Source: Paraglaciecola arctica (GTDB taxonomy: Bacteria; Pseudomonadota; Gammaproteobacteria; Enterobacterales; Alteromonadaceae). Taken from it: DNA of 64,000 nucleotides. Location: positions 62,001 to 126,000 of the forward strand of contig NZ_JAHKQO010000006.1 of assembly GCF_018861065.1 (NCBI RefSeq), read 5' to 3'. The notes under the pieces are model-generated. The model worked only from the letters and a program-made list of their open reading frames with translations, was not told the origin of the DNA and made no database searches. The position numbers and the translations under genes were made by a program. Of this stretch, positions 57,173 through 64,000 are shown piece by piece. Position 1 is the first letter of the stretch; the number at the start of each line of letters is the position of its first letter.

Positions 57173-58068
57173 AAGCTTTGACTTTCAAACACTGTGGCAG
57201 ATTTAATTTCACTTAATGACCAGTCTTGTTTAGGGGTTCGCCAATCACCATAGTGACCGCTTAGGTATGCTTCCGCAGCATGGGGTAAATAAACCACACC
57301 ACCAGCAAATTCATGACTAGGAGTGTGACTAAAATGACTAGATGGCATACGAAATCCACGTGAAGCTAAACAATAGTCCATGTTTTGCCCTTGAATATAT
57401 TTGACAAAAAAATCGATTCCAGGAAATGTATCTCGACCGTTATTTGGCAACAACTTAAGGGCGCGAATGGCACCGACAGGCACAGCTCCATAAGCTTGTT
57501 GGTTAATATACTGATGCAAAGTCCAGGTCACACCAGTTAATTCCCTCATCTTAGGTAATAGCTGTTCAATGACCTGGATACTGTGGTCTAAAGACTCAGC
57601 CTTTATTGAAAAGTCTAAATCATCATCCCAGGGGATCAATGCGTTGTCTCTGTACACGCCCAACAAGGTCCCTGCATCAATATAATGGTCGACGTTATGC
57701 TGCGCTAAGTTTTCAGATAACATTAACAACAGATCTACCGCGGTTTTGCCCTGTCGATGGGAGTTTTTTAATTGCATAGGTTTGATCAACCTAGCGGGTA
57801 ATACCTCAACGTTGATATCTGACACTAACTGTTTCAATTGCGTTTGAATCTGCTCAAAAAACTCACTGGCAATCAGAACTTTTTCCGGCTTGAGTGCGGC
57901 TATTTCAGAAGGTGAAATAACAGGAATTTTTTCAATCTGCTTGCCTTGTTTATTAATATCATTGTCGGCAAAGGCTAACACCTCATACAAATCTGCAATA
58001 TCACTAAAGGCAGAACAACCAGATAAACTAGCACCAAATATCACCACTTTTGTTGCTTGCTTATTCAT
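57169..58068 (-). CDS. LicD-family phosphotransferase with N-terminal Rossmann unit
   Basis: A 299-residue protein. Residues 1-95 are a small Rossmann-like domain (KVVIFGASLSGCSAFSDI, EVLAFADNDINKQGK, KVLIASEFFEQIQTQL) homologous to the C-terminus of the protein at 46370. Residues 115-290 form the LicD domain with YIDAGTLLGVYRDNALIPW and DDDLDFSIK, ending in YLSGHYGDWRTPKQDWS. It starts the unit LicD-TagD-LicD-GT2; the acidic DDDLDF triad is intact, so it is probably active. Confidence 0.87.
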   Translation of the reverse strand: MNKQATKVVIFGASLSGCSAFSDIADLYEVLAFADNDINKQGKQIEKIPVISPSEIAALKPEKVLIASEFFEQIQTQLKQLVSDINVEVLPARLIKPMQLKNSHRQGKTAVDLLLMLSENLAQHNVDHYIDAGTLLGVYRDNALIPWDDDLDFSIKAESLDHSIQVIEQLLPKMRELTGVTWTLHQYINQQAYGAVPVGAIRALKLLPNNGRDTFPGIDFFVKYIQGQNMDYCLASRGFRMPSSHFSHTPSHEFAGGVVYLPHAAEAYLSGHYGDWRTPKQDWSLSEIKSATVFESQSL

Positions 58069-58194
58069 AATTTAGGATGATCAGTTGAAAGCTGCGGCAT
58101 GCTCTACTCTTAATTAAAATATCGGAATTTGACTTAGATTATTCTTTTATATCGGCTAGCAATGATTCGACTTTAATCCAGTCTGACCGCGGAT

Positions 58195-58920
58195 TTAAGC
58201 CGTACTGCCCGCATCTACCGTCATCACAGTACCGGTGATGGCTAAGGCTTTATCACTGAGCAAATACACCACCATAGCTGCCGCGTCTTCTACTGTAGCT
58301 AATTTACCCAAAGGGCTGCGGCGTTTAACACTTTCAAGCTTATCGCCTTGTAAACTGCTGGTCATGTCTGTTTGCATATAACCTGGGGCGACACAATTCA
58401 CCGTGATCCCTGCTTTGCCTACTTCACGTGCTAATGAGTGGCTAAAACCTTCTAATGCGGCTTTGCTGGCAGCGTAAACACTTAGGCCATTAAAGCCGGT
58501 TTTAGCAATGATTGAAGATATATTAATGATCCGCCCTTTACGATTTAACAACATAGAGCGGACTAAATATTTACAGAGTAAAATCGGCGCTTGAATATTT
58601 AGCTGCAACAAATGTTCAATGGCAGAGTTAGGCATAGTAGCCAGAACACCATCATGGCCTGCTGCCGCATTATTAACTAAAGCGTAAGGTCGGCCGTATT
58701 GTTTTATTAATTGTTTGCACAGCTCGGATAAACTATCTAAGTCGGCTAAATCTGCTGGGTGAAAGTGCATCAGTTCAGGATTGGCTTGTTGCAATGCTTT
58801 AAAGGATTCGGTGAGCGTTTTGGCAATGCCTATTACGCCAAAACCTTGCTCTGCCGCTTGTTGGCAAATAGCTAATCCTAAGCCTTTGCTGGCACCAGTT
58901 ACTATGACGTAATTAGCCAT
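58195..58920 (-). CDS. SDR family oxidoreductase (FabG-like)
   Basis: A 241-residue classical short-chain dehydrogenase. NAD(P) motif TGASKGLGLAI, structural NNAAAGHDG, catalytic Ser in INISSIIA and the YAASK motif, then VNCVAPGYMQTDM, all as in 3-oxoacyl-ACP reductases. Its position directly behind an AMP-ligase and an ACP suggests that the substrate is an acyl-ACP rather than a free sugar (inference). The gap to the ligase gene is 4 bp. Confidence 0.9.
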   Translation of the reverse strand: MANYVIVTGASKGLGLAICQQAAEQGFGVIGIAKTLTESFKALQQANPELMHFHPADLADLDSLSELCKQLIKQYGRPYALVNNAAAGHDGVLATMPNSAIEHLLQLNIQAPILLCKYLVRSMLLNRKGRIINISSIIAKTGFNGLSVYAASKAALEGFSHSLAREVGKAGITVNCVAPGYMQTDMTSSLQGDKLESVKRRSPLGKLATVEDAAAMVVYLLSDKALAITGTVMTVDAGSTA

Positions 58921-58924
58921 GTTG

Positions 58925-60211
58925 TTACTTCCTATTTATTTTACCACTTGGATCGTGGGCAATTTCATTCACTATATTGATTTTGGTAGGTATTTCAAAA
59001 CGTTGCAATTGATTTTTAGCTATTTTAAGTAACTCGAATTTAATTAGTTTCGGATCAACATCAGGTTTGATAGTTACATCAGCTACCACTAGCTCACCCA
59101 TCAAGGGGCTTTTTTTAGGGTAGACCTTGGCTTGGTTGATATCGACACATTGCATTAATACTTGCTCGATTTCTTCTGGGTGCACCTTGTTGCCACCCAC
59201 ATTAATGGTGCCGGTTGCGCGACCTAAAAACAGCACTCTTCCATCTTTTACTTCTACCCTGTCTTGAGTATCCAAATAACCTTGGCTATCTGTTTGTTTT
59301 CTTAAATTTTGGCAAAGAGTAAATCTGGGTTTTACCATTAAATGTTGGTCATCAGATATTTTAAGGCCCACAGGCTGCGAATTGTCATCAAGCCATGTAA
59401 GCGGAAAACCAGCAAGCCCGTCAGAGACTACCAAGCCTACACCAGCTTCAGTAGAGGCGTAAATATGCCGCAACTTTGCCTGTGGAAATAGACGTTTTAA
59501 TGAATCCAACACACTTTGATCGGCAATTTCACCGCCTAAGGTTATATACCTAAGCTTTAAGTCACTTAGCTGCCCTGTCATCAATAGTTGTCGCCACAAA
59601 CTAGGCGTGGCCGAAATAGCGGTCGTTTCAGATTGTTTTAATAATGCCATGAGTGCCAGCGGTTCATTGTCAGCAGAATCGACTAAATCTGCACCACTTA
59701 ACAAGGCCTGCAATACCACCTGTAAACCGGCGTACCGAAAAGGTTGATACAATAAGGCCCAGTTTAAGCTTTGTAATTTTTCGCTGTATTTAGTGCTTGC
59801 TGTTAAAGACGCAAAAGAGTGTGCATACCACTTTGGCTGACCAGTAGTGCCTGATGTGGCCAAATACCAAGCTGTTGGCTTGTTGGTTTGCCTATCGCTG
59901 TTTGGCAAATCGGTGACGGGAGCACTAGTTTCACTTTCGAGTGGCCATTCTATTAAGTCGTCTTGGGGTAACAACACATTAGGTGGACATAAATAGATGG
60001 ATGAACACCATGCATCAAAAGCGATGATTGCAGTAATGAACTCGGCTAAGTTGGTATAACCTAAGGCAATAGGTTGACCAGCTAAATGTGCATAGTTTTG
60101 TCTAATTTCATCTGCTTGAGTAATTAATTCATGCACACTAAAAGTGTTACCTGCATACGATATCTGCCCAGTATTGGGCAGGGTTTTTAATCGCTCTAGC
60201 AGGCTTGGCAT
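58925..60211 (-). CDS. AMP-dependent acyl ligase (ANL superfamily)
   Basis: A 428-residue adenylate-forming enzyme, shorter than typical 500-600-residue ANL ligases. The AMP loop is WYLATSGTTGQPKWYAHSF, followed by IYASTEAGVG, the hinge region VLFLGRATGTINVGGNKVHP and the C-terminal catalytic Lys in DPSGKINRK at the very end. The N-terminal lobe is reduced. It should activate a carboxylic acid and load it on the ACP encoded 7 bp upstream; the acid is unknown. Confidence 0.88.
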   Translation of the reverse strand: MPSLLERLKTLPNTGQISYAGNTFSVHELITQADEIRQNYAHLAGQPIALGYTNLAEFITAIIAFDAWCSSIYLCPPNVLLPQDDLIEWPLESETSAPVTDLPNSDRQTNKPTAWYLATSGTTGQPKWYAHSFASLTASTKYSEKLQSLNWALLYQPFRYAGLQVVLQALLSGADLVDSADNEPLALMALLKQSETTAISATPSLWRQLLMTGQLSDLKLRYITLGGEIADQSVLDSLKRLFPQAKLRHIYASTEAGVGLVVSDGLAGFPLTWLDDNSQPVGLKISDDQHLMVKPRFTLCQNLRKQTDSQGYLDTQDRVEVKDGRVLFLGRATGTINVGGNKVHPEEIEQVLMQCVDINQAKVYPKKSPLMGELVVADVTIKPDVDPKLIKFELLKIAKNQLQRFEIPTKINIVNEIAHDPSGKINRK

Positions 60212-60218
60212 AAAAATA

Positions 60219-60473
60219 TTAGTGGTTATTCGCAGCGAGCTGGTAGATAGCTACAAACTGAGCAAAAGTACTAGGGTAAGTCTCGATTTGTAATTCTGTA
60301 AAGGGGTCAAAACCAAGATCTTCTTCTAGCTGCGCCACTAACATGGCATAACCTAGTGAGTCTAAGCCACACTCAAGCAATAATGTATCAGCTTCAATTG
60401 GCTCAACTAAAGTGCAGTCGCTTAACTGCGCAACCTGTTGCATAGCTTGTTTAATTTGTTGTTCTAAATCCAC
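60219..60473 (-). CDS. Acyl carrier protein
   Basis: An 84-residue acidic carrier protein with the phosphopantetheine attachment site LLECGLDSLGYAMLVAQLEE (Ser39). Not the housekeeping AcpP (which has DSLDTVEL); a dedicated carrier for the adjacent ligase and SDR. It is 2 bp downstream of the PseH-like acetyltransferase, so the acyl cassette is in one operon with the pseudaminic acid genes. Confidence 0.92.
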   Translation of the reverse strand: MDLEQQIKQAMQQVAQLSDCTLVEPIEADTLLLECGLDSLGYAMLVAQLEEDLGFDPFTELQIETYPSTFAQFVAIYQLAANNH

Positions 60474-60475
60474 TG

Positions 60476-61063
60476 TTATCCCGCTTCTAAAAATTCAATT
60501 TGAGACGATGCCTGCGCAAAGTTTTTAGGCAGTTTTTTAAGTACCTTTTCACGCTTTTGACGCCACTGCTGCAATGCATAACTGTAATGCAGTATATCGT
60601 AATCTAAGCCGTTACGTTGCCCACCTTTTGTGCGACTAACCTGTTCATATTCAAACACTTTATGCATCTTATTCGCAGCCTGATTAAAGGACAATACTTG
60701 AGCTAACAAATGACTAAATTGATCCTGACTGGCGGTAAAATCCAGCGCGGCTAGTTCCAAGATAATACCACTACCGGGCCACACATTGGTTTCGCCTAAA
60801 TAACAGCCCCAATCTGGTGTGGCTGTGTGCATATCTGAAAAGTTTAATACGCCAATGGGCCGCTGATTTTGTAAAAACACATAGAAATGGCGACTAGGAT
60901 CTTCTTGTAACTTTTCGAACCAAACGCAATGTTCGTACCACTTTACTGGAGAATCATTATGCATATTCTGCCTAATCCTTGCACTATTTCGCCATTGCCA
61001 AACAAGCTTTAACTGGTCTTTTTGTAGAGGTTTAAATGCATGGGCAGGGATGGCGTTTTTCAT
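60476..61063 (-). CDS. pseH: PseH-like N-acetyltransferase (pseudaminic acid pathway)
   Basis: A 195-residue GNAT protein. KLVWQWRNSARIRQNMHNDS, HFYVFLQNQRPIGVLNFSD and the late NQAANKMHKVFEYEQVSR match PseH, which acetylates the 4-amine of UDP-4-amino-4,6-dideoxy-N-acetyl-altrosamine. The C-terminus carries about 20 extra basic residues. It overlaps pseG by 4 bp. Because an ACP and ligase follow, the acyl donor could differ from acetyl-CoA (inference). Confidence 0.85.
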   Translation of the reverse strand: MKNAIPAHAFKPLQKDQLKLVWQWRNSARIRQNMHNDSPVKWYEHCVWFEKLQEDPSRHFYVFLQNQRPIGVLNFSDMHTATPDWGCYLGETNVWPGSGIILELAALDFTASQDQFSHLLAQVLSFNQAANKMHKVFEYEQVSRTKGGQRNGLDYDILHYSYALQQWRQKREKVLKKLPKNFAQASSQIEFLEAG

Positions 61064-62094
61064 GTATTACCATTATTAGCTAAGGTGATATCTGACATCA
61101 ATTTAACAATGTTTCGAGCACCATCTAAAGCTGGCAGCAACAAAGCCTTGTTATGCATTTCTTGCAACAAATCGGGTTGTTGCCACAAAGATAAACACTG
61201 TGCGGCTAATTCGTAAGCACCAAGTTCTTTGGTCGCCACCTGACACCAACCTTGATTAGCTGCCTCTTGGCTAGCAGGTAACTGATTATCGGCCACCACG
61301 ACTAAGATTGCCGGCACCGCGCAGGCCCGTAGCTCAAACTGACTGCCGCCTGCCGCTGATATGGCTAATTTAGTGTTTTCTAATTCTTGCGCCATATTCT
61401 GACAATCGTGTAGATGATTAATCTCTAAGCCACTGGCTTGTATAATATTTTCAAGCGATTCCAAACTAGTATAAGCTGCGCCTGTAATCACCTTGATTGG
61501 CATGGATGGGTCTAGTTTTTGTATCGCCTCTAATACTTTTAGGGTCAAATTTTTAGGATCGCTGCCGCCAAACATTAGAGCCAAATGTTCACGCTGGGAC
61601 CAATTTTGTCTGTTCACTTGTAGGAATTCTTGACGCAACACTTGATAGTTTTGGCCTATTGCCAGCTGAGCATTAGGCGCAGTCGTTGGATACTGAAGCA
61701 AGGCCGTATTAGACGCACCATTTATCACCAAGTCTGCATACAACTCACCGCTATTGTTAAGATCATCAAACACAGCGAGTTTAAATTCAGTGGATTGTAG
61801 TGAGTGTCTATAAGCATGATCAAACTGATAACCATCCAATATTAACCAATCGAATTGTTGACGGATACATTGCTGTACTAGCCATTTTGGCTCAGCCTGC
61901 TTATTCAAATAGGCTAAGGTGAGAATTTCGCCCACCCAATCAGTTCGCGGTTTGCAAAACTGCTGAGAATCCTCGGACATAAAAAAAAACACTTGATGCC
62001 CGAACTTTTTAAGACCTTGAGCTAAAGCCATACAACGCATTAGGTGACCTAACCCCATTTTTGGATCACCTTCAACACGAAAACTCACGCGCAT
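61060..62094 (-). CDS. pseG: UDP-2,4-diacetamido-2,4,6-trideoxy-altrose hydrolase PseG
   Basis: A 344-residue GT-B-fold hydrolase that removes UDP from the pseudaminic acid precursor. The N-terminal GDPKMGLGHLMRCMALAQGL with the catalytic His, ILDGYQFDHAY, and LALMFGGSDPKNLTLKVLEA plus ISAAGGSQFELRA are family signatures. Length fits PseG. It follows pseI by 7 bp and overlaps pseH by ATGA. Confidence 0.92.
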   Translation of the reverse strand: MRVSFRVEGDPKMGLGHLMRCMALAQGLKKFGHQVFFFMSEDSQQFCKPRTDWVGEILTLAYLNKQAEPKWLVQQCIRQQFDWLILDGYQFDHAYRHSLQSTEFKLAVFDDLNNSGELYADLVINGASNTALLQYPTTAPNAQLAIGQNYQVLRQEFLQVNRQNWSQREHLALMFGGSDPKNLTLKVLEAIQKLDPSMPIKVITGAAYTSLESLENIIQASGLEINHLHDCQNMAQELENTKLAISAAGGSQFELRACAVPAILVVVADNQLPASQEAANQGWCQVATKELGAYELAAQCLSLWQQPDLLQEMHNKALLLPALDGARNIVKLMSDITLANNGNT

Positions 62095-62101
62095 CAGAAC
62101 A

Positions 62102-63154
62102 TCACTCGAACATTGGCCAATCTAAAGGCGTGCCTTTTACCAAGCTTTGTTTAGCCACTTTGCCTAATACTTTGTCCCAGTTTTTAGGCGCTAAACCATA
62201 GGCAGGACGCACTATACGTATATTGTCTTTCGTGAGCGCCTGTCCTTGTTTTATGTCTTCACTAACATAAATCGAGCGGCGATATTGCTTGGACTTTTCT
62301 TCGGCTTCAGTACCGCCATATTTGACCTGGCCTAAAGCTTGATGGGCACGTTTTGTTTCAACCACCAAAGAGGCTAATTCATCAGCCTCTAGGGAAAAGG
62401 CAGCATCTACCCCGCCCGCATGTCTGTCTAATACAAAATGTTTTTCAATCACAGTGGCGCCCAGCGCCACAGCTGCAACTGAAACACCTACACCTGCGGT
62501 ATGATCAGACAGGCCCACTTGGCAACCAAAGGCATCGCGTAAGTGCGGTATGGTTAAAATATTTGATTGGGTTGGCTCGGATGGATAAGTGCTAGTACAT
62601 TTTAATAAAATTATTTCTTCGCAGCCTGCCTGTTTAGCCACGCTTACTGCCTGTTCAATTTCAGTTAAACTGGCCATGCCTGTGGACATAATCAACGGCT
62701 TTTTTTTACTTGCCGCTTTGCGAATAAGCGGCAAGTCGGTCAATTCGAACGAAGCAATTTTAAAACAAGGTACATCTAACCCATCAAGAAAATCCACAGC
62801 CTGCTCATCAAAGGGCGAACTAAAGGCTAACATGCCTAAAGACTTGGCTTTATCAAACAAGGGCTGATGCCATGCGTAAGGTGTTGCGGCTTTTTGATAT
62901 AAAGCGTGTAAGGATTGCCCTTGCCATAGGCTGTCTTTTTCTTGGATAACAAAATGTTCATTATCTACATCTAAGGTCATGCTATCCGCGGTAAAGGTTT
63001 GCAATTTGATCGCATGAGCACCGGCCTTGGCTGCGGCTTCAACCATTGCTATAGCAAGATCTATTTGTTGACTATGATTGCCACTTAGCTCGGCAATGAT
63101 AAAAGGGCAAAACGCCTCGCCTATACTGCGCCCGCCTAGCTTAATTTCATCCAT
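62102..63154 (-). CDS. pseI: Pseudaminic acid synthase PseI
   Basis: A 350-residue NeuB-family synthase condensing the 6-deoxy-AltdiNAc with phosphoenolpyruvate. The barrel has FIIAELSGNHSQQIDLAI, AIKLQTFTADSMTLD, LLKCTSTYPS and GLSDHTAGVGVSVAAVALGA; a C-terminal SAF (antifreeze-like) domain follows from about residue 290. The SGNH form and the length favour PseI over NeuB/LegI. The ATG at 63154 is used: it has a CGGAG site and overlaps the upstream gene by 8 bp; the frame is open 24 bp further without a better site. Confidence 0.92.
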   Translation of the reverse strand: MDEIKLGGRSIGEAFCPFIIAELSGNHSQQIDLAIAMVEAAAKAGAHAIKLQTFTADSMTLDVDNEHFVIQEKDSLWQGQSLHALYQKAATPYAWHQPLFDKAKSLGMLAFSSPFDEQAVDFLDGLDVPCFKIASFELTDLPLIRKAASKKKPLIMSTGMASLTEIEQAVSVAKQAGCEEIILLKCTSTYPSEPTQSNILTIPHLRDAFGCQVGLSDHTAGVGVSVAAVALGATVIEKHFVLDRHAGGVDAAFSLEADELASLVVETKRAHQALGQVKYGGTEAEEKSKQYRRSIYVSEDIKQGQALTKDNIRIVRPAYGLAPKNWDKVLGKVAKQSLVKGTPLDWPMFE

Positions 63155-64000
63155 TAGATTGCTCCGAGAAGTGCACAAATATAGACTCGATACTTTCTAA
63201 TAAGTCCTGTGGTTTATCACAATTACATAGATCTGCGGTAACCCCTTGGTGACTAAAACTATGTTGCTGACAAGGCTGTACTGGATCGGTTGCAAACTCA
63301 GGCATTAATAATGCGGGCTCACTCACGCCACTGAGTAACAAAGTGGGGCAATTCACTGCTTGTGCGTACCAGCGATAACCACTGGATTTACACACCATTA
63401 GATCACTGGCTGTTAGCATTTTTAATAATCCACGTACGCCGCCTTTGTTCTCTTCGTCAGACCAAACAGCATAGCCTTTTTGCTCTAATAATTTTTTTAA
63501 CTCATTGCTATAAGGATAGAGATAACCATCGTCAGACTGAGTCAAACATAAAGCAATGACTTTTTTGGACTTGCCCAGTTTAGCTAAGCGTTTATCTGGA
63601 CTAACAGCAATAGACTGCTCCAGTTTGTCGGCCACTAAACCACAACACTTGGTTAGATAAAACTCTGGGTAACCACCTTCAACTTCAACTTCTGATTGCC
63701 ACCAGCGACCGTGCCACTTATACATATTGCCAAAAGTGCTGGCCATATAAGCTTGGGTGGAATTAACATATTCGGCTTGCAGGCTTTGGTCTTGCACTTG
63801 TTTTAATAACTGTTCAACTGACATATTTAAATAATTGCCACTGACAGGCTCACCGGCATCGGCTAAAAAACGTGTCAAAAAGCACGGCATAAAACTCGTG
63901 TCTAAATTAATGATTTGGCTATAGTTTTCACCAATGATCTGCTCAGCAAGTCCCAAAAAGGATTCCATTGCTTGGAAAAATTCATCTGGCCACTGCTCTT
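63147..64000 (-). CDS. GT9-like glycosyltransferase, 5' end outside window
   Basis: The frame is open past the right edge, so the N-terminus is missing; 284 codons are visible. YSQIINLDTSFMPCFLTRFL resembles the acceptor-half of heptosyltransferase-type (GT9) enzymes, and the second half has VIALCLTQSDDGYLYPYS and MLTASDLMVCKSSGYRWYAQ, the usual donor-binding region with a Ser/Gly-rich loop. The stop overlaps the pseI start. Heptose-type or nonulosonate chain assembly is possible; the family call is moderate. Confidence 0.65.
   Translation of the reverse strand, partial: EQWPDEFFQAMESFLGLAEQIIGENYSQIINLDTSFMPCFLTRFLADAGEPVSGNYLNMSVEQLLKQVQDQSLQAEYVNSTQAYMASTFGNMYKWHGRWWQSEVEVEGGYPEFYLTKCCGLVADKLEQSIAVSPDKRLAKLGKSKKVIALCLTQSDDGYLYPYSNELKKLLEQKGYAVWSDEENKGGVRGLLKMLTASDLMVCKSSGYRWYAQAVNCPTLLLSGVSEPALLMPEFATDPVQPCQQHSFSHQGVTADLCNCDKPQDLLESIESIFVHFSEQSNG

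Noticed and set aside
62102-63154. NeuB or legionaminic acid synthase
   Set aside because: Neighbouring pseG and pseH and the ELSGNH motif point to PseI.

Overview
The window looks like chromosomal DNA of a marine gammaproteobacterium of the order Alteromonadales, most likely Alteromonadaceae (Glaciecola/Paraglaciecola/Alteromonas type). This rests on the low-to-middle GC content, on family content (CrbS/CrbR with Acs, DUF4212/VC_2705-type symporter pair, DcaP-like porin, YeaC, DUF349, gapA-yeaD order) and on protein style; no rRNA or marker tree was available, so genus is a guess. I saw no tRNA, rRNA, CRISPR array, insertion sequence or prophage gene.

Region 1 (1-8.2 kb) holds mostly leftward housekeeping genes: a DUF349 protein cut by the window edge, YeaC, a zinc-ribbon membrane protein, an AGCS alanine/glycine:sodium symporter, an M14 carboxypeptidase, a membrane-anchored thioredoxin-like protein and an N-terminally extended GAPDH. 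Region 2 (8.2-17.1 kb) is central glucan metabolism: a leftward malQ-glgB-glgX operon and, divergent from it, gapA followed by a hexose-6-phosphate mutarotase.

Region 3 (18.2-35 kb) is an acetate/acetyl-CoA island. It carries a cNMP/CBS/DUF294 regulator with a DnaQ-like exonuclease, divergent from a two-subunit acetate-type symporter; an acetyl-CoA hydrolase/CoA-transferase fused to a GNAT acetyltransferase in one operon with an AcuC-type deacetylase; the symporter-like sensor kinase CrbS; its response regulator CrbR co-transcribed behind acs; and a DcaP-type porin divergent from acs. A 13-bp motif of the form SACYWWGGTCTTA occurs upstream of the symporter, crbS/ach and acs/porin units and is a good candidate for the common CrbR operator. 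The enzyme content suggests that Acs is controlled both transcriptionally and by reversible lysine acetylation.

Region 4 (35-41.3 kb) contains pnp (without rpsO next to it), an FHA membrane protein, a beta-lactamase-fold lipoprotein and a DUF4932 lipoprotein.

Region 5 (41.5-64 kb) is a surface-glycan/flagellin-glycosylation island. It starts with a giant Maf-type (DUF115) glycosyltransferase with a duplicated N-terminal domain and a sugar O-methyltransferase, followed by leftward glycosyltransferases and an operon for a CDP-linked C-methylated 6-deoxyhexose (rfbF, rfbG, C-methyltransferase, epimerase, reductase). Next come a sulfotransferase, a GT2, a GCT/TagD-like cytidylyltransferase between two LicD-family phosphotransferases, an acyl-activation cassette (SDR, AMP-ligase, ACP) and the pseudaminic acid genes pseH-pseG-pseI with a GT9-like protein running off the right edge. 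The most unusual parts are the acetylation/CrbR circuit, the CDP-C-methyl sugar operon, the TagD/LicD block and the ACP cassette embedded next to pseHGI.
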